Shown in pieces: positions 24,693-32,243 of a DNA stretch of 34,500 bases. The stretch covers positions 1 to 34,500 of the forward strand of contig JAHDHG010000007.1 in the NCBI GenBank assembly GCA_020631435.1, written 5' to 3'. This stretch comes from Bacteriovoracaceae bacterium (GTDB lineage: Bacteria; Bdellovibrionota; Bacteriovoracia; Bacteriovoracales; Bacteriovoracaceae). Position numbers and translations under genes: made by a program. Below the pieces are notes generated by a model that was not told where the DNA came from, did no database searches, and worked only from the letters and a program-made list of their open reading frames with translations. The stretch's first letter is position 1. Every line of letters begins with the position of its first letter.

Positions 24693-27600
24693 ATGAAGGC
24701 GTTAGTTTTATCAACACTTTTATTTTTAATTGGTTGTTCTAATCAAAATGCAAATCTTTTTGATCCAGGACAAACATCGGGAACATTTCCTGCAAATTCA
24801 TGCGTAGCTACTTGTAAACATGTAGACGGATTAAATTATGACGTTAGCACACTTACTATTGAAGCAGGTGCTTGTCAGTTCAGTGCTTGTTTGGATCCAA
24901 ACTTTGCAGAGAATTCAAAAGCTACAGAGTATCAAGCATATATAGATGCTCATGGAGGAACTCTTGTTCACGATGCTTCTAAATGTTACACGACTAAAAC
25001 TTATGGAACAGGTTGTCCTTATCAAGGAGCCTTAAACTATACAGCAGCTTCACAGACTCCTGGAACTTGTGACTTTAGAGCTTGTACAGATCCAGACTAT
25101 ATGGAATATTGGCAATATTTAGGGATGCAAGCTTATGAAGCAGCTTATCCAGGAGGAACAATTACTTCTGATCCATCTTTATGTTTAACAAAATTTTCTG
25201 GATGTAAATCTACTAGTCAATACGTTACAAATTTTGAAAGCGGTGTTCTTTTCGATGATGGTTCATGTAACTTTGATGCTTGTACACAGAAAGGTTATCA
25301 ATATTATGATGTAGCTGAAGAGACTGCGATTAATTCATATAAATCTTCACTTGGAAATTGTAGACCTTTTACTGGTACAGTGACTCAAAATTGTGGAGGT
25401 CTTTTAGGATGTGCTTTCCAGCATGCTAGTAATTATAATACTAATGCTGAAGTTGAAAATGGAACTTGTAACATCTCTTGTTGTTCTACTGTTGGATATG
25501 AAAACTTCGATGCTAATTGTCAGGCGAATATAGCTGCTTATCAATCATTATTAACTAGCTTAGGTGTAACTCTTACTGGAACTTTAGATTCTGCAGCAGA
25601 TTGTGGAAAAGCTCTAGGTTGTTATTTCCAAAATCAACATGTTTCAAATTATAATGCTCAAGCCAAAGAAGATGGTTCATGTGATATTAGATGTTGTGGT
25701 GACCAGACTGCAATTAACTACGATCAGTCTTGTCAGCAAGCTATTAATACTTATCAACAAACTCTTGCTGGCTTAGGAGTTACTCATACAGGTGTCTATG
25801 ATACATATGCTGGATGCCAATATCCTACTCCAGGATGTGCTTATCAACATGCTTATGTCACAAACTGGCAGCCTCACAAAGTTGAAGATGGCTCATGTGA
25901 TATTCAATGTTGTGGAACTCAGGGTTATGAAAACTATGATCCAAACTGCCAAGTTGTAGTCAATCAGTATACACAAGCAGCAGGTGGTTCAACATCTGGA
26001 AATATAAATACTAACTATCAATGTGGTAAAAAATTAGGTTGTTACTTCCAGAATCAATTTGTTTCTAACTATGATCAAAACTCTATTGAAAATGGATCTT
26101 GTAATATTCAGTGTTGTGCTCAGCAAGGATATGCAAACTATGATCCGCTTTGTGCTCAGGCAGTAAGCCAATATCAATCACTTCTACAATCACTTGGTTT
26201 AACACAGTCAGGCGCTATCAATACAAGTTATAATTGTGGGCCGCAACTTGGATGTAATTACAATGATTCCTTAGGAACTGGTTATGTTTTAAATTATAAT
26301 CAGGGTGCTCAAGAAGATGGATCTTGTAATATTCAATGTTGTGCTGATCCAAATGCTCAGTACTATGATCCAAAATGTCAGCAAGTTATCAATGGATATA
26401 CTCATACTCCAAAAATTGGAAACATTAATGATAGATTTGGATGTGGTCAAACTTTAGGTTGTTCTTATAATGCTTCAGGTGTTCAAAATTATGCAGCCGG
26501 AACAAGTGAAAATGGATCTTGTAATATAGCATGTTGTTCTACTCCTGGATTTGAAAACTATAGTGCAGCTTGTGCTTCAACTGTGAATGGTTACTCTCAA
26601 TTATTAGCAAGTTTAAATATGGCTCCAAGTGGAGTAATTGATCAGGATTACAATTGTGGAAGAAAGAAAGGTTGTACAAATTCTTACGCTTCTAACTACG
26701 ATGCTACAGCTCAACTAGAAGATGGAAGTTGTAATATTGCTTGTAGAGTATGTCCTGCAGGATATTCTCTTTCAACAGATCAAGCATGTGTAACTGCACA
26801 AAACCAATATACTCAATATATTGCGAGCTTAGGCCTAACATCAACTGGAAGTATTTCTACAACTAGTAGTTGTGGATCTGTTCAAGGGTGTGCTTACAAC
26901 GATACAAGAGTAACGAATTATAATTCGCAAGCTCAAGAAAATGGAAGCTGTAATATTTCGTGTTGTGCTAGCCCTGGATATCAAAACTATGATCCAAACT
27001 GTCAAAGTGCTATTGATTCATATTCAGCTTCATTGGCTGCTCTTGGTTTAACGGGATCAGGTATTTTAAATAATAATTATCTTTGTGGTGGCTACGCAGG
27101 ATGTACTTATGCTTCTCAATATACAACTGTTACTCCAGGTGCAACTGTAGAAGATGGAAGTTGTTCTATTAACTGTTGTGCGGATTCATCTAAGTCAAAT
27201 TATGATCCAAACTGTCAGGGTGCAATTAATGCGTATACTTCATTAATTAATGGATTGACTCCTACTGGAACAATTTCAAATAGTGCAAACTGTGGAATTG
27301 ATGTTGGTTGTAGTTATAACAATTCTTATGCAAGTAACTATGAAGCTAATACTCAAGAAAACGGAAGTTGTAATATTGCTTGTTGTGCACTTCAGGGTTA
27401 TGAAAACTATGATCCGAACTGTGCTACTGCAATTTCTGGATATCAAAGTTTCTTAGCAAGTTTAGGATTATCTTCAAATGGTTCTGTTAACAGTAGTTAT
27501 AACTGTGGAGCTCAACTTGGATGTTCTCAACCTAATCTTGTTGGTTCAAATGGACAGCCTGGAAATGCTTCTTATGTAGAAGATGGATCTTGTAATGTTC

Positions 27601-28319
27601 AGTGTTGTTCTAATCCAAATAGTGCAAACTATGATCCAAACTGTCAGGCAAAGATTAATTCTTATTCTCAGCTTCTTGCAGGATTGAGTATTACTCCTAC
27701 TGGTCAGATTGACAGTGCTTTTAATTGTGGTGCTCCTCTTGGTTGTAGTGATAATAGACCAGGAGTATATGTGAGTAATTTCTTATATGGTGCTCAAGAG
27801 AATGGTTCTTGTAATATTCAATGTTGTGGAACTGCAGGTTATGAATTTTATAATCAAAACTGCCAGGCTTATATTTCTAATTATCAGCAACTTCTTGCAA
27901 GCGCTGGTTTAAGTGCTACTGGTTTACTGGATAGTAATTATAACTGTGGTAGAAAGATTGGATGTACTGATCAGTATGCAATGAATTATGATCCTTCTGC
28001 TCAGCATGATCCAAATAACTCATGTATCTTTAAGGCATGTTTGACTCCTGGATATGAAAACTATGCAAGTGACCAACCAATTAGAGATGCTTATGCAGCT
28101 TATGGATCACCTGTTGGTCAGTTATATGCTGGTCCATGTGGAAATAAAATTTGTCCTGCTGGTTTTATCCCTGTAGGAAACACATGTCAGTGTCCTACTG
28201 GTCAAGTTTTATGTCATGGTCAATGTCTAAACTCTTGTCCTGCCGGATACATTGAGCAAAATGGTACTTGCGTTTGTGCACCAGGTACTTATCAAAATAG
28301 TAGCGGCTATTGCGAATAA
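24693..28319 (+). CDS. Giant Cys-rich repeat lipoprotein 1
   Basis: From ATG 24693 the product is 1,208 residues. MKALVLSTLLFLIGC is a lipoprotein signal with lipobox LIGC (Cys15), similar in length to that of the neighbouring paralogue. An in-frame ATG at 24654 has a better-spaced AGAGG and would add 13 residues, so that start remains possible. The mature protein holds about 100 Cys. After a short linker come 16 tandem units of about 70 residues, mostly following GC...NY...E(D/N)GSC-x-I-x-CC...GYENYDPNC...Y...LG...G...NCG, six Cys each. A Cys-rich EGF-like tail follows with motifs such as CPAGF, TCQCP and NGTCVC. It is rich in Gln, Asn, Ser and Tyr and poor in charge. Expected to be a disulfide-stabilised rod or fibre tethered by lipid to the cell surface. 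GC content is visibly higher than in its neighbours. Function unknown; an adhesin or protective surface layer is an inference. Confidence 0.85.
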   Translation: MKALVLSTLLFLIGCSNQNANLFDPGQTSGTFPANSCVATCKHVDGLNYDVSTLTIEAGACQFSACLDPNFAENSKATEYQAYIDAHGGTLVHDASKCYTTKTYGTGCPYQGALNYTAASQTPGTCDFRACTDPDYMEYWQYLGMQAYEAAYPGGTITSDPSLCLTKFSGCKSTSQYVTNFESGVLFDDGSCNFDACTQKGYQYYDVAEETAINSYKSSLGNCRPFTGTVTQNCGGLLGCAFQHASNYNTNAEVENGTCNISCCSTVGYENFDANCQANIAAYQSLLTSLGVTLTGTLDSAADCGKALGCYFQNQHVSNYNAQAKEDGSCDIRCCGDQTAINYDQSCQQAINTYQQTLAGLGVTHTGVYDTYAGCQYPTPGCAYQHAYVTNWQPHKVEDGSCDIQCCGTQGYENYDPNCQVVVNQYTQAAGGSTSGNINTNYQCGKKLGCYFQNQFVSNYDQNSIENGSCNIQCCAQQGYANYDPLCAQAVSQYQSLLQSLGLTQSGAINTSYNCGPQLGCNYNDSLGTGYVLNYNQGAQEDGSCNIQCCADPNAQYYDPKCQQVINGYTHTPKIGNINDRFGCGQTLGCSYNASGVQNYAAGTSENGSCNIACCSTPGFENYSAACASTVNGYSQLLASLNMAPSGVIDQDYNCGRKKGCTNSYASNYDATAQLEDGSCNIACRVCPAGYSLSTDQACVTAQNQYTQYIASLGLTSTGSISTTSSCGSVQGCAYNDTRVTNYNSQAQENGSCNISCCASPGYQNYDPNCQSAIDSYSASLAALGLTGSGILNNNYLCGGYAGCTYASQYTTVTPGATVEDGSCSINCCADSSKSNYDPNCQGAINAYTSLINGLTPTGTISNSANCGIDVGCSYNNSYASNYEANTQENGSCNIACCALQGYENYDPNCATAISGYQSFLASLGLSSNGSVNSSYNCGAQLGCSQPNLVGSNGQPGNASYVEDGSCNVQCCSNPNSANYDPNCQAKINSYSQLLAGLSITPTGQIDSAFNCGAPLGCSDNRPGVYVSNFLYGAQENGSCNIQCCGTAGYEFYNQNCQAYISNYQQLLASAGLSATGLLDSNYNCGRKIGCTDQYAMNYDPSAQHDPNNSCIFKACLTPGYENYASDQPIRDAYAAYGSPVGQLYAGPCGNKICPAGFIPVGNTCQCPTGQVLCHGQCLNSCPAGYIEQNGTCVCAPGTYQNSSGYCE
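24801..28140 (+). repeat. Tandem array of 16 coding repeats (about 205-220 bp) in Cys-rich lipoprotein 1
   Basis: Units begin at each GC dipeptide before the NY...EDGSC segment. Units 1-3 and 16 are cap-like, with AC in place of CC, and units 4-15 are core units with six Cys. Unit 10 is aberrant: its CC is replaced by CRVC and the GYENYDPNC part by AGYSLSTDQAC. Repeats are clear in protein but diverged in DNA, so the array is not recently expanded. Confidence 0.85.
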
Positions 28320-28329
28320 TACTTTTAAT

Positions 28330-28365
28330 GCTCACTAGGAATTAATTTCCTAGTGAGCCTTTTCT
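28330..28365 (+). terminator. Rho-independent terminator of Cys-rich lipoprotein 1
   Basis: GCTCACTAGGAA and TTCCTAGTGAGC form a 12-bp perfect stem with a 5-nt loop (28330-28358), followed by CTTTTCTT. It separates the two paralogous genes, which are therefore likely transcribed independently. Confidence 0.85.
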
Positions 28366-28396
28366 TATAAAACTTATCAAGTAAAAAATTGTTATT

Positions 28397-28424
28397 TTGT
28401 TTATATCCTATAATTTGCTATAAT
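28397..28424 (+). promoter_or_regulatory. Sigma-70-type promoter of Cys-rich lipoprotein 2
   Basis: TTGTTT (28397-28402), a 16-nt spacer and TATAAT (28419-28424). A second TATAAT lies at 28409-28414 without a good -35. No FliA-like motif is seen here, unlike in front of paralogue 1. Confidence 0.5.
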
Positions 28425-28435
28425 TTTATTGTTTC

Positions 28436-28448
28436 GTGACGGAGTCAC
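28436..28448 (+). promoter_or_regulatory. Short stem-loop at the predicted 5' end of lipoprotein 2 mRNA
   Basis: GTGAC-GGA-GTCAC is a perfect 5-bp palindrome lying 12 nt after the -10 box and about 12 nt before the AGGAAGGA ribosome binding site. It could stabilise the mRNA 5' end or be an operator. Confidence 0.35.
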
Positions 28449-28472
28449 TTTATTCATCATAGGAAGGAATCT

Positions 28473-31400
28473 ATGAATATATTTTTTAAATCTTTATTCT
28501 TATTTTTGTTAATTTTTAGTTGTTCTAAAGACACAAATGTTACTGCAGAACCAGGAAGTTCAGTTGTGCCAGCTGCAGCGGCAACATATTGTCAACATCC
28601 TGACTCAACACAATCATCTTGTTCGATTAATCCCGGCGAATGTGTTTTAAAAGCATGTAAAGATCCTAACTTTGTTGAATATATCTATGCTGAAGAATAT
28701 CAGTATTATGTAGATCAATACGGTGGAAGTGTTGAGCATGATCCTCTTCTTTGTAAAACATCTATCAGTTACGGAGAGTCTTGTGCTCATCCAGAAGCAA
28801 GTAATTACACTACAGCAGGACATCAAACTAGAGGAGCTTGTACATTTCAAGCTTGTGATAATCCTAATTTTAAAGAATATCATAAGTATAATTTCTATAG
28901 ATACTATGTCTCACAACATGGAGGGGAAGTAATTTCAAACCCTTCTTTATGTTTAACCAAAATTGGAGGATGTAAATTAAGCTCACCTTATGTTAGTAAT
29001 TTTGATGCTGCTGCATGTGCTGATAATGGGAGTTGTATTTTTACAGGTTGTAATAAAAAAGAGTTTTCTAATTACGATGAAAACTTTGATCAATTTCTAG
29101 CAGATTACTTAGAGAGTTTAGATGGAGTTGCTTTTACGGGTTCTGTTAATTTAACTTGTTCAGGAGTTGGTGGATGTACGTCTCCTATTGCTAACAACAA
29201 AACTGACCAAGGACAGTGTGATTCATATGGAAAATGTGAATCAGTTAAAGAAAATGGAACTTGTAAGATTGAATGTTGTGGAATCCCTGGTCATGAAAAT
29301 TATTCAAAAGAGTGTGCAGATGGCGCAGCTGCTTATCAAGCATTATTAACCTCTCTAGGATTAACTCTCAAAGGTGTAATTAACATTAATCATCAATGTG
29401 GTGGAAAGCTAGGTTGCTCCATAGATAAGCATAATTGCTCAAATGGATATTCGGGAGCAAAAGAAAATGGAAGCTGTAATTTTAGATGTTGTGCGGATAA
29501 GGCTGCTTCAAATTACGATGCAAGTTGCGATAAAGATATTCAAAGTTATTTAGAGTTATTAGCAAGTCTTAAAATTCCACATACGGGAGTCATAGATAAG
29601 AAGTATGGATGTAACTATGTAATGAAAGGATGTAGTTTTTCTAGTTCTTATGTTTCAAATTATGTTCCAGGTGTAAAAGAAGATGGAAGTTGTGATATTG
29701 CCTGTTGTGCACTTTCTGGTTATGAAGGGTATTCAGAATCTTGCCAGGCAACGGTTGATGAATACAAAGGTACTTTAGGATCTATCGCTCATACAGGAGC
29801 TATAAAATTAGATTATAATTGTAAAAAGAAACTAGGTTGTAATTATAATCATTTTGCATCCAATTATGATGCTAACAGTAAAGAAAATGGAAGCTGTAAC
29901 TTTACTTGTTGTGCTACTGAAGGATATGAAAAATATGATCCAAGTTGCAAGGTTAAAATTGATTCTTATTTAGCAATGTTGGCTTCTATGAATATTGGTT
30001 TTGTAGGATCAATTGATAATAATCATCAATGTGGGAAAAAATTAGCTTGTAATTACAACGGTCCAAATTCAAGTTATGTAAAAAATTATATGCCAGATTC
30101 AGTTGAGGATGGATCGTGTGATATTCATTGTTGTGCTGATCAATCAAAGCCAAACTATCAACCTGACTGCCAGTCGACAATTAATGGTTATTCTCCAGGT
30201 GTTGTTAAAACTGGAAATATTAATTCAAGCTACAATTGTGGAGAAGTTAAAAAAGGATGCCACTTTAAAAATGATTATATAACAAATTATATGGATGATG
30301 TTAGTGAAGATGGATCTTGTGACATTACTTGTTGTAATAAACCGGGTTATGAAAATTATAGCTCAGCATGTGATATTGCAATAAATGCTTATAATTCAGT
30401 GTTACTAAGTTTAGGATTAAGTTCATCTGGGACTATCGTGACTGATGCTTGTGGAAAAAAGAAAGGTTGTACAGTTAGTTATGCAAGTAACTATGATTCA
30501 GAAGCTGAATTAGATGATGGATCTTGTATTATTTCTTGTAATCAATGTCCAAATGATTTCAATACAGATAGAAATTGCTTAAAAGCTCAACAAGATTACC
30601 AGACGATGCTTTCTTCTCAAAGCATTACACTAACAGGACAAATTATTATCACTAATAATTGTCCAACTGATGGATGTCACTTTAATCATCCACAAGTAAT
30701 GAATTATGATGCGAATGCAACTGAAGATGGATCTTGTGATATAAAATGTTGCTCTGATGATAAATTTGCAAATTATGATTCAAGTTGTTTGACTGTGATT
30801 GGTGCTTATCAATCTCTTCTTTCTAGCTTGAACTTAACGAGTTCTGGAACATTAGATAGCAATTATGATTGTAAAGGAATTAAAGGATGTACTAATCCTA
30901 AAGCAAGTAATTACAATAGTTCTGCAACAGTGGAAGATGGTAGTTGTTCATTCGAGTGTTGTTCAACGCAAGGTTCTGCAAACTATGATCCGAGTTGTCA
31001 GTCAACAATCGATTCTTATTTGAGTTCTCTAGGAGGAGCGACACATACAGGACAAATTAATAATACTCATGGTTGTACACCTCAAACAGGTTGTGCATAT
31101 AACCACAGTTATGTAGATAATTTTGAACAAGGTGTAAGCGAGGATGGATCTTGTAATATTAGATGTTGCTCAAATGAAGATTATGAGAATTATCAATCAG
31201 ATTGTGAGTCTGCTATTGAAGGGTACACACATAATCCTAAGACTGGAGTAATTGATAACGAGTATAATTGTGGTGAGAAATTAGGATGTAGTTATAAAAA
31301 TGCTTCAAATTATGATGGTGATGTTAAAGAAGATGGTTCTTGCATTATTAAATGTTGTTCTAAGAAAGGTCATGAAAATTTTGATCAAAGTTGTGATGAG

Positions 31401-32204
31401 AAGATTTCTGAGTATAACAAAATTTTAGCTGCTGCTGGAGTTGGAATAAGTACTGGTATGACTGATAACATGTATAATTGTGGACCAATGCTCGGGTGTA
31501 CTGATGCTAGACCTGGTAGTTATGTGAAGAATCTGCTTCCTAAGACTAATGACCTTCAAAAAGAAGATGGATCTTGTATTATTCATTGTTGTGGGAAGCC
31601 TGGATTTCAAAACTATGATCCAAACTGTAACTCTCACATAAGTAACTATCAAATCTTCATCGCTCAACTTGGATTAAGTGTTAGTGGTTCTTTAAGAAAT
31701 GATGTTAATTGTGGAGGAGTCATAGGTTGTATGGATCCATTGGCAGAAAATTATAATCCAAATGCAACAATAGATTCTAAGAAAGAATGTATTTTTAAAG
31801 CATGTAATATACCTGGAACTGAAAACTATGCTAAAGATAAGCCAATTAGAGATGCTTTCAATAGATATGGAAATGGTACTCTAAGGCCTTCAGACTGTGG
31901 AGATCCTATCCTTACTTGTAATAACGGTTTTAAGCCAAGTGGGAGTAAATGTATTTGTCCGTATCCAAAAGTGATTTTTAATAATCAATGTATCAATTCT
32001 TGTCCTGCCGGTTCTGGAATGACAATAATTAATACATCTACTGGAAGAATGTGTATTTGTGCTGGAGGAGGAAGTTATAATTCAGGATCAAATAATTGCG
32101 TTTTTCCGACAACGACAACAACTACTAGAGCGACTACTACAACGACTAGAAGACCTACAGGGACTACAACTGGAAGCTTTAGAAGAGGTGGATACAGAAG
32201 ATAA
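28473..32204 (+). CDS. Giant Cys-rich repeat lipoprotein 2 (paralogue), with Thr/Arg-rich tail
   Basis: This 1,243-residue paralogue has lipoprotein signal MNIFFKSLFLFLLIFSC (Cys17) and a strong ribosome binding site AGGAAGGA. Residues 40-1084 hold 15 units collinear with those of lipoprotein 1, and unit 16 starts at 1085. Core units again carry GC, GSC, CC, one Cys in the YDPNC-like part and NCG. Unit 10 has the same deviation (CNQCPNDFNTDRNC). Units 4 and 5 gain extra Cys. In total there are about 102 Cys. After a Cys-rich EGF-like segment (SKCICP, NSCPAG, RMCICAG) the protein ends in a Thr-rich stretch and a basic tail, GSFRRGGYRR, both absent from paralogue 1. It is much richer in Lys, Glu and Asp than paralogue 1, so the surface charge differs. 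A lipid-anchored surface location is likely; function unknown. Confidence 0.85.
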   Translation: MNIFFKSLFLFLLIFSCSKDTNVTAEPGSSVVPAAAATYCQHPDSTQSSCSINPGECVLKACKDPNFVEYIYAEEYQYYVDQYGGSVEHDPLLCKTSISYGESCAHPEASNYTTAGHQTRGACTFQACDNPNFKEYHKYNFYRYYVSQHGGEVISNPSLCLTKIGGCKLSSPYVSNFDAAACADNGSCIFTGCNKKEFSNYDENFDQFLADYLESLDGVAFTGSVNLTCSGVGGCTSPIANNKTDQGQCDSYGKCESVKENGTCKIECCGIPGHENYSKECADGAAAYQALLTSLGLTLKGVININHQCGGKLGCSIDKHNCSNGYSGAKENGSCNFRCCADKAASNYDASCDKDIQSYLELLASLKIPHTGVIDKKYGCNYVMKGCSFSSSYVSNYVPGVKEDGSCDIACCALSGYEGYSESCQATVDEYKGTLGSIAHTGAIKLDYNCKKKLGCNYNHFASNYDANSKENGSCNFTCCATEGYEKYDPSCKVKIDSYLAMLASMNIGFVGSIDNNHQCGKKLACNYNGPNSSYVKNYMPDSVEDGSCDIHCCADQSKPNYQPDCQSTINGYSPGVVKTGNINSSYNCGEVKKGCHFKNDYITNYMDDVSEDGSCDITCCNKPGYENYSSACDIAINAYNSVLLSLGLSSSGTIVTDACGKKKGCTVSYASNYDSEAELDDGSCIISCNQCPNDFNTDRNCLKAQQDYQTMLSSQSITLTGQIIITNNCPTDGCHFNHPQVMNYDANATEDGSCDIKCCSDDKFANYDSSCLTVIGAYQSLLSSLNLTSSGTLDSNYDCKGIKGCTNPKASNYNSSATVEDGSCSFECCSTQGSANYDPSCQSTIDSYLSSLGGATHTGQINNTHGCTPQTGCAYNHSYVDNFEQGVSEDGSCNIRCCSNEDYENYQSDCESAIEGYTHNPKTGVIDNEYNCGEKLGCSYKNASNYDGDVKEDGSCIIKCCSKKGHENFDQSCDEKISEYNKILAAAGVGISTGMTDNMYNCGPMLGCTDARPGSYVKNLLPKTNDLQKEDGSCIIHCCGKPGFQNYDPNCNSHISNYQIFIAQLGLSVSGSLRNDVNCGGVIGCMDPLAENYNPNATIDSKKECIFKACNIPGTENYAKDKPIRDAFNRYGNGTLRPSDCGDPILTCNNGFKPSGSKCICPYPKVIFNNQCINSCPAGSGMTIINTSTGRMCICAGGGSYNSGSNNCVFPTTTTTTRATTTTTRRPTGTTTGSFRRGGYRR
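28590..31898 (+). repeat. Tandem array of 16 coding repeats in Cys-rich lipoprotein 2
   Basis: The same unit order as in paralogue 1 can be followed by position-specific variants. Units 1-2 have CxDPNF with EYQ-Y-D and SLCLTK-type ends. Unit 8 has the short INGY...KTGNIN form, and unit 10 lacks CC. Unit 15 has GCTDARPGSYV (GCSDNRPGVYV in paralogue 1), and unit 16 has PIRDAF (PIRDAY). Confidence 0.8.
32109..32201 (+). repeat. ACN-triplet-rich tract encoding the Thr-rich and Arg-rich tail
   Basis: ACA/ACG/ACT codons encode two blocks of about five or six Thr broken by Arg, then RRPTG, another short Thr run and GSFRRGGYRR. Synonymous ACN codons are mixed, so this is a protein-level low-complexity tail more than a pure DNA microsatellite. 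Confidence 0.7.
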
Positions 32205-32215
32205 AAATTAATTAA

Positions 32216-32243
32216 AGTGGGCTTTTGAAGGCCCACTTTTTTA
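32216..32243 (+). terminator. Terminator between lipoprotein 2 and the convergent gene
   Basis: AGTGGGC and GCCCACT form a 7-bp stem with an 8-nt loop (32216-32237), followed by six T. It sits in the 36-nt gap between convergent stops. In the minus direction the stem is followed by a less T-rich TTAATTAATTTTT, so it may serve both genes. Confidence 0.85.

Noticed and set aside
29986-30180. Short antisense frames within the Cys-rich arrays
   Set aside because: They recur because the repeated sense codons leave the same antisense frames open; no independent evidence of coding.
24801-31898. Regular repeats that might suggest a CRISPR array
   Set aside because: The period is about 210 bp, the repeats are degenerate in DNA and lie in open reading frames; they are protein repeats.
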